Of a DNA stretch of 64,000 bases, positions 26,260 to 38,608 are shown piece by piece. A program made the position numbers and the translations under genes. Numbering within the stretch: the stretch's first letter is position 1; every line of letters starts with the position of its first letter. Under the pieces are notes generated by a model. The model made no database searches and had not been told where the DNA came from. It was given only the letters and a program-made list of their open reading frames with translations. Source of the stretch: Blastocystis sp. Blastoise (lineage: Eukaryota > Sar > Bigyra > Opalinata > Blastocystidae); NCBI GenBank assembly GCA_039096225.1, contig JBBPEB010000034.1, forward strand, positions 496,001 through 560,000, written 5' to 3'.

Positions 26260-28450
26260 ATGTCGCTGGTTAATGACTATTGTCAACCCGTATTACCGGA
26301 TAACAAGAAAACATCGAATGAGCTAACTATGATAAGATATATATTTAGGCATTTCTGGAGAGTATAATGCTTTTCTATCATTATTTGTTTATATTTTATT
26401 AGGATCATGGTATAAACGATCCCCAAAATCAATGTGAAATATGTCACTTAGTCCGTCTACTTATACGTATTTAAATACATAATCTATAACAATCAAGTGA
26501 ACATGTTATTGTTTTCTATGTTTTTTTAAATATATATAGGAGGTTATATTGATCAATATAAAAATTATAAATCTCCCATCTATCAGATTATTCAATCCTG
26601 CTGTATATTTCGTCATTTCTATGGAATACAAAACAATAAAAATCATCACTGTAATTACTGCCGTCTTTCAAAGGAGTATATAAATGATTATTTTATATTA
26701 CGTTTTGGTTTTACTTTGTTTATATAGACATTTAAATGCATATTATTTAGCGTATAATCATTTATTATCATGTAAAGGTTGTGGTAAGCAAATAGATAAT
26801 TCAAAACCACAATTAATACATATAATGAAATGTCAAGTATTTTGTTAATATTATGCTTATTATTGTATTGTTTTATTGTGTTAATTATTGTATTGTTTTA
26901 TTGTGTTAATTATTGTATTGTAATTATTATGTTAATTATTGTATTATATTTATTATTGTATTTATCAAAATTATTATTATATTTCTAATAATTATATAGG
27001 GTTGTGCTGCATGTAGTAGTTTCCCTCAATTGAGTGATCAGGAGAAGCAGCAGCTATGTACTTTATTTATAACGATATATTCTAGTTATAGTAGATCAAA
27101 TAATAATAAAATGAATAATCAAATGAATAATAATAATAATAATAATCAAATGAATAATAATAATAATAATCAAATGAATAATAATATTAATAATAATCAA
27201 ATGAATAATAATCAGATAAATGGATCTATGCAACTAAATATGAATACAGTCAATACTCCATCAAATGTTATGAATACTGATATGAATCAAATGAATAATA
27301 ATAATAATATGAATCAAATGAATAATAATAATAATATAAATCAAATGAATAATAATAATAATATAAATCAAATGAATAATAATAATAATATGAATCAGGT
27401 TAATAATAATAATATGAATCAGGTTAATAATAATAATATGAATCAAATGAATAATAATATAAATCAAATGAATAATAATAATACTAATACTAATAGTGTT
27501 CCTCCTTATTCTTATAATTCTCAAACATATACTAATACGAATAATAATACTAATAATAATACTAATAACACTTCAATGATGATAAATCCAATTTCTGTAT
27601 ATCCACAGAATAATCAAGTGAATTCTCAAGATATGTCTTATATAAATACATCTACACCTTCTATAGCTTCTAATACTCCTATAATTACTAGTCCTTATAC
27701 ATCAACAATAAATACAACTCCATCTCTATCTACTCCTGCTATAAGAACAAGAGCTTCTTCTGTATCTTCACATCGAAGTACGAATTCAACACATAATTCA
27801 CAATATATTAATAAAAATACTTATATAAATAATAGTACTATGATGAATAATACTAATAATAATACAAATAATATGAATTATAATAATTCAACTATTAATA
27901 GAGTAACAACAACAAATAATCAACAAGCAATCAATATAAATTCTTCTATTCCTAATAATAATAATAATATAAATCAAATGAATAATACTAATAATACTAT
28001 TATGAATAATAATACTAGTAATACTTCAGATCTTATAAATTCTAGAATACAAGGAAATATTCAATCTACAAATTCTTTGAATGATCCTCGTAATTATTCT
28101 TATTATCCAAGTACTACTACTAATAATACTAATAGTATTAATAATACTACTATTAATAATAGTGTATATCCTAAAATAGTATCTCCTTCTTCTTCTTCTA
28201 CTTCTTCTTCTATGATTAAACCAAATCAAGTATATGGTTTTAATACAACGAAAGGATCTTCTTATCCATCGAATTATATATCTAATAGTACTACTATATC
28301 TACTTATCCAACTATGAAGACTAAGACAAATACCGTAAAGAAACGAACTCCTTCTAATACTATTACTGGAATTATTAATCAAAATATTGGATCAAATAAT
28401 AATAATAATAATAATAATACTATGGGAAATACTAATAATACTGTTATATC

Positions 28451-28529
<79 letters not shown>

Positions 28530-29614
28530 CAGAATAATAATATAACAGGAAAACGTTCAAAGAATACAACTCGAATAGAGAAAGAAGACAAAGAAGAAAC
28601 TTTACCTATAAGTCGATCTACTGTAATCTTATCGAAAGATATCAAGAAAGAAACAAATGAAAATAAATGTATATTATTTATTATTTATTATTTATTATTT
28701 ATTATTTATTATTTATTATTTATTATTTATTATTTATTATTTATTATTTATTATTTATTTATTTATTATTTATTATTTATTATTTATTATTTATTATTTA
28801 TTATTTATTATTTATTATTTATTATTTATTATTTATTATTTATTATTTATTATTTATTATTTATTATTTATTATTTATTATTTATTATTTATTATTTATT
28901 ATTTATTATTTATTATTTATTATTTATATATTTATTTATATATTATTTATTATATTTATTATTTATTATTTATTATTTATTATTTATTATTTATTATTTA
29001 TTATTTATTATTTATTATTTATTATTTATTATTTATTATTTATTATTTATTATTTATAGATGTTGGTTATATTTCTCTTTTTTCAAAACAATATGAAAAT
29101 AATAATAATAGTCTTACAGGTGAAGTATCAACATTAGAAAAAGTATATATATTTATTTTATATTTATTATTCTATTAATTCTATATATATAAATATAAAT
29201 AGAGACTATCAAATGATACTGATTTTGTATCTCGTCGTTCTCAATATTCTGTAGATTACCGTGAATCTAAGAAATGGGATCGTATATGTATTCTCTATGG
29301 AGAAACAATTAAATCAATATATATAAAATATTCAAAGAGTTATAATATAGGTGTATCTGAAAAAGCTTTGATTACTCTTACTGAAGGGATTCGACAATAT
29401 ATACGTCATGTAGTAGAACGAGCTTATGATTATACAAAGCAACGAAGAAATATATATCCTCTCTCTAGAACACTCTCTTTAAACTCCATGAATACGTACA
29501 ATGATTTCATCACTTTATGGATGAAAGAAGAAGAAAAGAAACAACAAAAATTAATTGATATTAATAAAGATAAAGATAATAATAATAATAATTTAGTTAA
29601 TAATAAAGATAAAG

Positions 29615-29647
<33 letters not shown>

Positions 29648-30282
29648 TATTAAAGGATTCTTCTCTTCTTACTTCTCCTACTCGATCCATAAAGAATGAA
29701 AACCAAGGGAAAAGACCCAGTTTATTAAATGATGACGCACTCTCTGTCACAGAAATAACAATAGATACACCTGTCATTAAATCTCCTCCAATCAATCGCA
29801 AGAATAGTACTATTAATAATCATATCAATATACATCCGAAAGAACGTGAAACAAATGATATATATGAATATAAAGAACAATCCATGTCGAAAGATAATAT
29901 ATCCACATTAGGTATATTTATTATATATTTATTATATTTATTATATTTATTATATATTTATTATATATTTATTTATCTTATTTATTTTATTTATTATATT
30001 TATCTTATTTATTATTTATTATATTTATTATATTTATTATTTATTTTATTTATTATATTTATTATATTTATTATATTTATTATATTTATTATATTTATCT
30101 TATTATCTATATATATAGAAAAAGCTATGGGTAATAATGAGATAACCGCGATTATCGCTGAAGATCTACGTAGTGTTTTAGAAGACAGTCCTTTCACTAT
30201 ATGTAGTAGTCAGCATTATAATACTATATATACACATGTCACAAAAGCGGCTAATGACGCACTCGATATCAAAAAGAACTAA
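26260..30282 (+). CDS. TAF4-like TFIID subunit with Cys/His-rich N-terminus and Asn-rich middle
   Basis: The C-terminal part (from 29200) has a TAF4-type histone-fold pattern: DRICILYGETIKSIYIKY, GVSEKALITLTEGIRQYI, RHVVERAYDYTKQRR. After a charged linker, a conserved-looking end follows (EKAMGNNEITAIIAEDLRSVLED...VTKAANDALDIKKN). TAF4 pairs with TAF12 in TFIID, so a nuclear role in transcription initiation is inferred. The N-terminus (MSLVNDYCQPVLPDNK..., exons 26260-27060) has spaced Cys/His pairs: C-E-I-C-H, H-C-N-Y-C, C-K-G-C and H-I-M-K-C-Q-G-C-A-A-C. These suggest two zinc sites; the spacing loosely recalls TAZ fingers but I cannot assign it. About 500 N/M/S/T-rich residues lie between. 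One intron (about 28672-29057) is a heptamer repeat. Stop TAA at 30280. Confidence 0.6.
27100..27490 (+). repeat. Asn/Met-rich coding repeat (NQMNNNNN units)
   Basis: In-frame AAT runs are broken by CAAATG or CAGGTT, giving many NQMN and NQVN units in the TAF4-like protein. This resembles the prion-like tracts common in AT-rich protists. Confidence 0.85.
28451..28530 (+). repeat. (AAT)n run coding poly-asparagine
   Basis: An uninterrupted trinucleotide run of about 26 AAT codons in the TAF4-like gene, ending at a CAG codon. Confidence 0.95.
28672..29057 (+). repeat. Heptamer (TTTATTA)n repeat filling an intron
   Basis: More than 50 near-perfect copies of a 7-base unit, broken by a few longer TTTATTTA joints and one less regular patch near 28920. 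It sits between a GTATAT donor after the Asn-Glu-Asn-Lys codons and a TTATAG acceptor before ATGTTGGTTATATTTC. Because 7 is not a multiple of 3 and the unit holds no stop, all three plus-strand frames stay open through it. Confidence 0.9.
30142..30155. repeat. GC-rich palindromic site, exact
   Basis: ATAACCGCGATTAT. TAF4-like frame reads I-T-A-I-I, a different codon phase. Confidence 0.75.
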
Positions 30283-30838
30283 TATTATTATTTTATTTTT
30301 ATATCCATTTATTTATTTATATTTATTTTTAATTTTTTAATATATATTTTTTTCTCATTTTTTCTTTTTTATATATTATATGTTTTCTTTTTCCTATTTT
30401 TTCTATACAATTTTTTTCACTTTTTATATTATTCTTTCTATTGCACATTTACATTTATTTATTTTCAAGTTTCATTGCTATATATTATCTTGTCATTCAT
30501 TATTTATGTGCATTTCAAAAATAGTTTAAGTTGCATTTTTTAAAAATTCTTGTTTCTTTTTCAATTATTATCATATTTGTAATTCTTGTATATGTTATAT
30601 ATATTAATTATTGTATCTTTCATTTTTTAAATATTGCTTTAATACCTTTAAAACTATAGTATTCAGTTATTAGTATTGTTTTGGATTTTTAATAATGAAA
30701 GGTTTTATTTTTATAAAACTAAACATTTTGAATATAAAGAGATAATATTCATACTAATAAAACACATATAATTAGCACATAATTATAATTAAAAATCACA
30801 ATTTAAATAATACTCTAGATACATATACATATATTCAT
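30283..30838. other. Convergent intergenic region, no feature seen
   Basis: About 555 bases between two genes ending toward each other. The left half is T-rich, as expected for 3' untranslated sequence of the TAF4-like gene. Confidence 0.5.
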
Positions 30839-32011
30839 TTAATTATTTATATTTTGAATGTCATATAAATTATGCCATATTTCCATTTGATCTAAAACTC
30901 CATTTTCAACTTCTTCAACATCATCAGGTATCTCACGTAAACAGCAAGATATATAATGACAACATATTACAATTATTGGATAGATATATATAAAGTATGA
31001 ATTTGTAGAATATTCATTTTTATATCTATATATTAGAATTTTTATAGCATAATATAATAGAGTATTATGTATATTGAATAAAAGAGAGTAATAAACAGAA
31101 GAACTATTATATATATATATATTATACATATCATTATCCATAAGCATAAATATTTGTTGAAGACATAAACAGACAGAAGTAATTGTATCCTTATATAATA
31201 AAGCAATAGACATTAACTTATTTTCACTCAATTTACTAAATTCATCTATATATGGAATTGTTGTTATTATTATTATGTTTATTATTATGTTTATTATTAT
31301 GTTTATTATTATTATCACTATGTTTATTATTATGATGTTTATTATTATAATTAATATATAATATACATAATTTAAATAAGTTATTTATATAAAACATAAA
31401 GATATACATAATATCATATACAATATACATCTGATAAATAATAATAATAATATATATATATATATATATACTTTTACTTTCAGATTCAACACTATTTCCA
31501 AGTTCTGTAATTATATATATCATTATATTTAAGCATAACTATATATATATAAAGATATAAATTAATACTTTATAAGTATACTGGAATTAAAATATTCACG
31601 GGAGAATTTAAATCAAATTTACATGGCAGTAATTTATTAAAGACATTATTATTATTATCATTATTTATTATATATATATATAAAATTATGGAAAAAAAAG
31701 AATTAAAAAAAAAAGATATAATTCTGTAAGAAAGGTTCAACTATGTCTCTGGAACAGTATTCCAATTGTGTTCTGACTTCAATAGAGGCAACTGATATAA
31801 TTAGAGTAAGAAATGTGCCATATGTCTTTTCATCACGTATAATTTCAAATAGCCAATGATATTGATATTTATCAATTAATATATTAATAACTTCATAAGA
31901 AAGGATAGTAAGGTTTGTAGGTATCTGACTTCTTAATATACGATAAAAAAATTGTTTTAATCGTATTAACCAACTTTCTCTTCCTTTTCCTTGTAATATT
32001 ACTATATATAT

Positions 32012-32042
<31 letters not shown>

Positions 32043-33704
32043 TATTATTATTATATATTATTATATATTATTATATATATACAGTCATGATCAATAATAT
32101 TATAAATTAATTGAAGAAAATAATACTGTAATTGACCTTTTGTCTTTTGTAAATATCTATAAAGCAATATATATATATATATATATAAAATAACATAAAA
32201 TAGCATAAAATAAAATATAATAACATATAATAACATATAATAACATATAATAACATATAATAACATATAATAACAAATATAACATATAATAACATATAAT
32301 AACATATAATAACATATATAACATATATAACATATATAACATATATATAACATATATATAACATATAATAACACATATATATATACTTCGTTAAGGAGTC
32401 CAGTATAATTAGATTAATAGGATTTAATGATGAGTTCGAAGTCGATATAACTAACTGTGTCAAATAATCATATATACTAAAACATAGGAAAACAATCAAT
32501 AGTATAGATTATTATTAATATATATGTATACTGTATTATATAATTTTCAATATCTTTTTTTAACGTTAATTTCTCACTAGGTAATTGAAATCTATTGATA
32601 TCATCTTTATTATTATTATCTTCTTCTTCATCATCATCATCATCATCATTTAAGGAGAATCCCTTTATTGTCTTCTTTTCTTTCTGTTCGTTCATTTTCT
32701 TATTATAAATCTCTTGCTGTTCTTTCATATATGCCATAAATGTTTCTTTTGTTAAATTTGTTTTTATAGTATCACTATTTTCTGGTTCTTTATCATTATA
32801 TTCATTCTCTGCTTTTTTATATTGTTTCTTTTTTTCTTCTTCTTTTTCTTTTTTTCTCTTAATATCCAGTTTTGCTTGTTCTATATATAATTGTTCTTCA
32901 TCTGTTTCTAATAGAGATAATTCATCACAAGAAGAAGAAATAGTATCTAATAATAAAACAATATATTCAGATTTCATATCACACTATACATAAATATAAT
33001 ATAAAATAAAGGTATTTAATAATAGATAAAATATATTTATGAAATAAAGGGATTAATAATAAATAAAATATATTTATAAAATATATAAATAAAAACATAT
33101 ATAAAATTATATATATATATAAAAAAGAAAAAAATATTTATAAAAATGCATACAATATCCATTTTTAGATGACTTATAATAAATAGAAGATGATTTTTAG
33201 ATTCATAAGATTTCAATAAAGGGAATAAATAAATTAAACTATCATATACTTCTTGCAATTCATTACAAACTTCCTTGTTTTCACATAATCTAGAGTCATA
33301 GGTACATAGATATTAAGAAAAGTATTCTATGGCACATACACATAAAGTAATGAAATTGCCAGTTGTTGATACTCAGATAAATCAGTAGCACCATCTTTAA
33401 TTTTGAGTAATTTCTTTATGAATTTTGTTGAAAGAGCTTCGTAAATAAGTAACGCTAAATTTATTGAATATTGATATAGTTAATATAATAAATAAAAGAT
33501 ACATTGGTCGCTTGACAACACATTTGGATTTCCTTTCTCATCCTAAATATAAAATATATTGTTTATTTGATGTTTTATATCAAATCAATTACAAATTACC
33601 TTCGAATTTAAGTATTTTACAATGAGCATTAAGCCAGCTATTTTATTTTCATTTGTTTTTTGCTTTAAAATATCTATATAGCCATCCAATGTATCTTTAG
33701 ACAT
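30839..33704 (-). CDS. Neurochondrin-family HEAT/armadillo protein
   Basis: Starts MSKDTLDGYIDILKQK at 33704. N-terminal family blocks are ENKIAGLMLIVKYL, then (next exons) ALLIYEALSTKFIKKLL and EYQQLAISLLC. An acidic and Lys/Glu-rich coiled insert follows (32950-32600, ending in a run of Asp and Glu). The C-terminal region has RESWLIRLKQFFYRILRSQIP and GTFLTLIISVASIEVRTQLEY, where neurochondrins have a length-matched helical block ending E-V-R-x-x-L-E. In animals the protein is cytosolic and linked to neurite growth and SMN trafficking; the role in protists is unknown. About eight introns, one (32180-32375) made of TAACATATAA-type repeats. The junction near 33290 is unclear. Stop TAA at 30839-30841. 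Confidence 0.65.
32180..32375 (-). repeat. Intronic TAACATATAA-type tandem repeat
   Basis: Short units of 9-11 bases (ATAACATATA and variants) repeated about 15 times within an intron of the neurochondrin-like gene. The minus-strand ORFs reading poly I/C/Y/M through it are artefacts of the repeat. Confidence 0.8.
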
Positions 33705-34966
33705 TTTATATCTATTCTATTAACAAAATATTCTAAAAAGAAAAAATAGAAAAATTGTTGTCGTTTTTATAAAAATATATACTGTAGTTATTAATTGATG
33801 TAGAATAATGTAAATTCTGGATAAAAATATTTTTGATTACACAAGTGTATAATATACATATTGCATAACAATTCATGATTTATGCCCACAATTGGATTCA
33901 TGATCTCATTTTTATAATGTCTATTCTTAAATCATATCATTATGCTGTATATAAAAATAATATGTGAAGATATATAAAACATAAATATATGTATATTTCT
34001 TCACATGAAGTGTTTTTTTGAAACTAAATATGTTAGTTATGATTTCTATACCTTAGGAAAATATTTAAAAACCATTGACAGTATTAATTAATATCTGTTG
34101 ACGCATATCTAAGCTCATTCTCTCTTCGTGTTTGGCTATTTCATTATTTTAAGGAAACGACTATTCTGTTAATCAATAGAGAGAAACAAGCATTCTTCAT
34201 CAGAATAATAATAGCCACATAATATTAATTAGAAACGACAGATTTCATCATTTCTTTAGAGTCTAGTCTAAGAAATAATCAATATATTGTTTAACTTAGA
34301 TTATAATTCTTATTGATATATTTCTAAATAGTTTATAAAGCAATAATGATCAATTTTAAATTCATCAGAACATTTATTTTTATCCCCAATCGTCTCATAA
34401 AATGTAGAATCATTCAGTGGCTCTTTTAATTATTCAAAACGCTTTGCATAGCATTAAATGATAATAATAAAACTGTCTCATGTCTTAACAAAGAACAGCA
34501 ATAAAATTTAAAAAAAAAAAACACGGTAATGTTGATTCGAATAGGATGAATTTCGATTTTTCAGCAAAAATAATAGAATAACATGAGACCATTCAATCCA
34601 TGAATATATTTCAATCTGATTGGATAATTCCAGAATAGGTCTGTTTGGTGTTTTAATCATCATCTTCTTTATGATTGGTTCATTTGAATGCTATCGTCTT
34701 CTTAGAAGCTCGTATCCAATCATTTCTTTTAGTTTCTTCCTTTTTTAGGAGGTGCTTGATCAAGTGTTTCAAAGGGACTTGATTTCTTATCCTACCCTTA
34801 CTAAGCCGATATAAACCGTGGTTATTGCGAATTTTCTACGTAATACAAAGAACTGTTTTTTTTATATACAGAACTATCAAGCACTGGCTACACTTTTTTT
34901 ATATTCTTATTAATTAGAATTCAGTCATCATTTTTCTACTTTCAAGCGCCCTTCTTTTAACTATTA
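33705..34966. promoter_or_regulatory. Divergent intergenic region, about 1.26 kb
   Basis: Lies between the divergent starts of the neurochondrin-like and CNNM-type genes, so it should hold both promoters. No ORF or RNA gene seen. Its GC content is slightly above that of the other spacers in the right half (34640-34960), and it carries a palindromic site at 34812-34825. Confidence 0.5.
34812..34825. promoter_or_regulatory. Intergenic copy of the GC-rich palindromic site upstream of the CNNM gene
   Basis: TAAACCGTGGTTAT, with palindromic core AACC-GT-GGTT. It ends about 142 bases before the start codon at 34967, a distance close to that of the copy before the 8282 gene (about 156). Confidence 0.5.
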
Positions 34967-37900
34967 ATGAATATATTCGATTCTTTATTGTTTAGATATA
35001 TTTGCTTATTGAGTCTATTCATCGGATCAAGTATTTTTTAACGTGTTCTACATTTAATTTTTATATATTTTATTTTTATAGATGCTTTTCCACAATTTTT
35101 CAGGTCTGCTGCTTCTCCAATCACTCTATATGCTTCAGGAGTGCTTCAGGTAGAACAAGTTGATACTTATCCTAATCATGTTGAAATTACGACTTCTTTT
35201 TCTGCTACTGGTACTGTTTGGTGTATTGTTCAGAATAAGGAAACACCTGAGCCTCAAGAAAACACTGTAAAGGATCATGGTGTTGAAGCTTCTGTAACTG
35301 CTAATGTCGAAGCTATTCTTGTATCCAAGAGTTTAAACAGTAATACTGAATATAATATTTATTGCTATGCAGAAACAAATACAGAGACTCCTATGACGAA
35401 TAGTATTGCTTCTACTAAAAAAACAGTCCAAACTCAAGATGGTACGTATTTTTTTTATAATTTTTCATATTTTTTAAAGTATAATGATTTTTTATCATTG
35501 TTAATTTTTATAAATATATCTATATTTATATTATTCTAAGTATCTTTTTAAAAAATTTATAAGAATATTGTTATTAAGTAACTAAAAATTAATATAAATG
35601 ATTATAAATTAATAAAAATTATTATAAATTATTATAGATTCATATAATTCTATATATATTTTCTATATAGTAACAAATGCTCCTTTTATGTTTATTGATA
35701 ATATAGATGCTGCTAGTTATGCTTTGACTATAAGTGTCTTAGCTTCTGAACCGGGTAAAGCTTTTTGTTTAATAAATAATATGAATACACCTGTTCCTTC
35801 TTATTATACATTAATTCATACAGGTAAAACAAATACTATTTCTTCTACTTATGAAAGTACTAGTATGTATTTTGATAATTTAAATTCAGAAACTTCTTAT
35901 AATGTTTATTGTATATTTGAATCTACTAGTGGTATCTATCAAAGAGGTAGTTTAGATAAAATAATGAAAATTGGTAAGACAGCTGAAGCTCCTACTTCTG
36001 TAGGTGTATTAGTATTACAAATAGTATTATGTGTACTATTAGTATGTATGTCTGGTATGTTTTCAGGGTTAAATCTTGGATTAATGGGATTAGATGTAAA
36101 TTCATTAAAAATGATTTCTGAATCTAATGTTAATGAAATTGTAGGTACTGATATTAATGATAATGAAGTTAAAGAAATGATGAAACAAAAAGAATATGCT
36201 AAAGTCGTTGGTCCTGTAAGACAACAAGGAAATTTATTATTAGTTACTTTATTAGTGGGTAATGTCATGGTCAATTCATTAATTTCTATTTTATCTGCTG
36301 ATTTTACTAGTGGTGTTTGGGGTTTTATTATTTCTACTGTGTTTATTACTACATTTGGTGAAATTGTTCCTCAAGCTGTTTGTTCACGTTATGGTTTATT
36401 ATTTGGAGCTAAAACCATTTGGTATACGAAGTTCCTTATATATTTATTATGGATTATTTGTAAACCTATTTCAATGCTTTTAGATTGTGTTTTAGGTGAA
36501 GAAATTGGTAATATATATAATCGTTGGCAATTATATAGTATGTTTGAATTATATAAAGGAAAGAATAAATTTGGTGAAGAGACTATATCTACTATTCAAG
36601 GTGCTTTATCAATGGATACTGCTAAGATTAGTGTAGCTAGTACTCCTATAGATCAAGTATATATGTTAGCCTATAGTCAAATATTAGATCAAAATACATG
36701 CTTAGAAATATTCACAAAAGGTTATAGTCGTATTCCTATATATAAAGATACACGTTCAAATATAGTTGGTATATTATATGTAAAAGATTTGATTTTAGTA
36801 GATCCTCATGAGAAATTACCAATTTCCACATTATTACAATTATTTAATCGTCCTTTTATATCTCTTGATGAAAATACAAATATAGCTACAGCTCTTAAGG
36901 AGATGACTAATCATTATGTTGGTATGTGTATATTAACCAAGATAATAGAAGTACCAGGTAAAGATAATGATATAGTTATTGATGGTATTGTAACTATGGA
37001 AGATTTAATAGAGAAAGTGTTAATGATGGATTTAAATGATGAAACAGACGCTCCTGCTATGGATATTATTACGAAGAGTAATAAAACAATTGAACATTTC
37101 TTTGATACTATGCAAATTGCTAATATAGATAAAGATTTATTAACTATTATAGAAACATTTTTACATAATGCTATAAGAAGAAGTGGTTATGAAGTTGATC
37201 AAATGACAGTTGAACAATTAATTAAAAAAGGTGAATTAAAACGAATTCAAGCTTCAAATATACCTTTATATACATATAATGAACATTGTGATTTCTGTAC
37301 TATATTATTAGAAGGTTTAGTGGAATGTGAAATTGGTAAAGATAAAATATTATCCGAAAAATCTAGATTTACAGTTCTTGGATTTAGAGCTTTAATTGAA
37401 TCTAATTATATGTATATATTTTTTATTATTATAATTTTATTATATATTTATTATATATTTATTATATATTTATTATAATTTTATTATATATTTATTATTT
37501 TTTTTATTATATATTTATTATCATTTATTATATATTTATTATATTTTTATTATATAACTATAATATATGTATATTATATTTCGGATATGACTGTGAAGAT
37601 TAAGGAAGTTGTTATAACTGATTTTATTACTCAAAAGAGTAAAGGATATGTGAAAGATGCACTTGTTCTTATTATTCCTAAATCGTATATATATAATTAA
37701 TGAATAGATATTTTCTTATTTTATATATTCAATGTCTCTATACATATATAATGAATAGATATTTTCTTATTCTATATATTCGATATTTCTATACAAATAT
37801 AATTAATAATAAATCAATAACATATTATATCTATTTATTTAGTGTTGCTGATGGTTTATCCTTATCAACTCGTTTAACTGAATATACAGGTGAAGTTATA

Positions 37901-38050
37901 GCTGCTATTCCTCGTTCAACTACGACTCATTTTCGTAAAGGATCTTTAACGAATTCTGTTGCTACTCAAACACAATCTATTGTTCCTACTACAGATGTTC
38001 ATATTGATATTAAACCATTTGATGTTGATATTTCAAATCAAAAGAATTAA
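34967..38050 (+). CDS. CNNM/CorC-type (DUF21 + CBS) membrane transporter with secretory ectodomain
   Basis: Exon 1 codes for a signal peptide (MNIFDSLLFRYICLLSLFIG). Two related ectodomain repeats of about 100 residues follow, each with a W/F-C-I...Y-x-I/V-Y-C pattern like fibronectin-III-type beta sandwiches (35140-35445 and 35660-35970). The DUF21 core (36000-36480) has several helices and the family motif SGMFSGLNLGLMGLD, plus FGEIVPQAVCSRYG. A CBS pair follows (36600-37010: GYSRIPIYKD, GILYVKDLI, DGIVTMEDLIEKVL), then a cyclic-nucleotide-like domain (37150-37620). CNNMs handle Mg2+ and related divalent cations. At least five exons. The cytosolic tail ends VDISNQKN, TAA at 38048. Start chosen because it supplies the signal peptide and an in-phase junction to ATGCTTTTCCAC. 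Confidence 0.88.
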
Positions 38051-38608
38051 TAAGTTGTGTGAGGATCATTCATCATAATGATTATTAATAAAGTTTTCAT
38101 ATATAAAATAATATTGATAAAGTTATTTATATATTGTATCCTAGCTTCAACAAAACTATTTGATATTTTAGTTCTATTATTTTTCTCTTTTTCATTATTT
38201 TTCTATTAATTTCATTCATTCATTTATATAAGAATTACATTCCTATAATTTATCTATTTCTTGTTTTTCTTACAACAGTTATATTCATATGTTGTTTCTT
38301 TATTTTTATATATGGGTTTTTGTTTGTATTTAAAATTTATCAATTTTTTTTTCATCATAAAGTTAAAAAAAATGTTTTAAGAATATTATTTGATTTGATT
38401 TTAATAAAATTTATTAAAGGTAATGAACAATAATCAACAAAAAGGAAAGTAATTATTATTTACATATTTATATAGCAAGTGAATATATATATATCCAGAA
38501 AAAAAAATGTAATATAATATATATATATACAAGAAACGGATGAGATATTAAAAAAAAATAATAGTAATATACAATCGATATATAGAAAGAATATATATAT
38601 ATATATAA
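38051..38608. other. Convergent intergenic region, no feature seen
   Basis: About 560 AT-rich bases between the 3' ends of the CNNM-type gene and VTA1. Confidence 0.5.

Noticed and set aside
27030-29096. Single 688-codon ORF as one protein
   Set aside because: Its last part is a 7-bp repeat intron with GTATAT and TTATAG borders. The true exon continues at about 29058.
28657-29178. Three overlapping ORFs rich in Y, L, I and F
   Set aside because: The heptamer repeat holds no stop in any frame, so these are artefacts.
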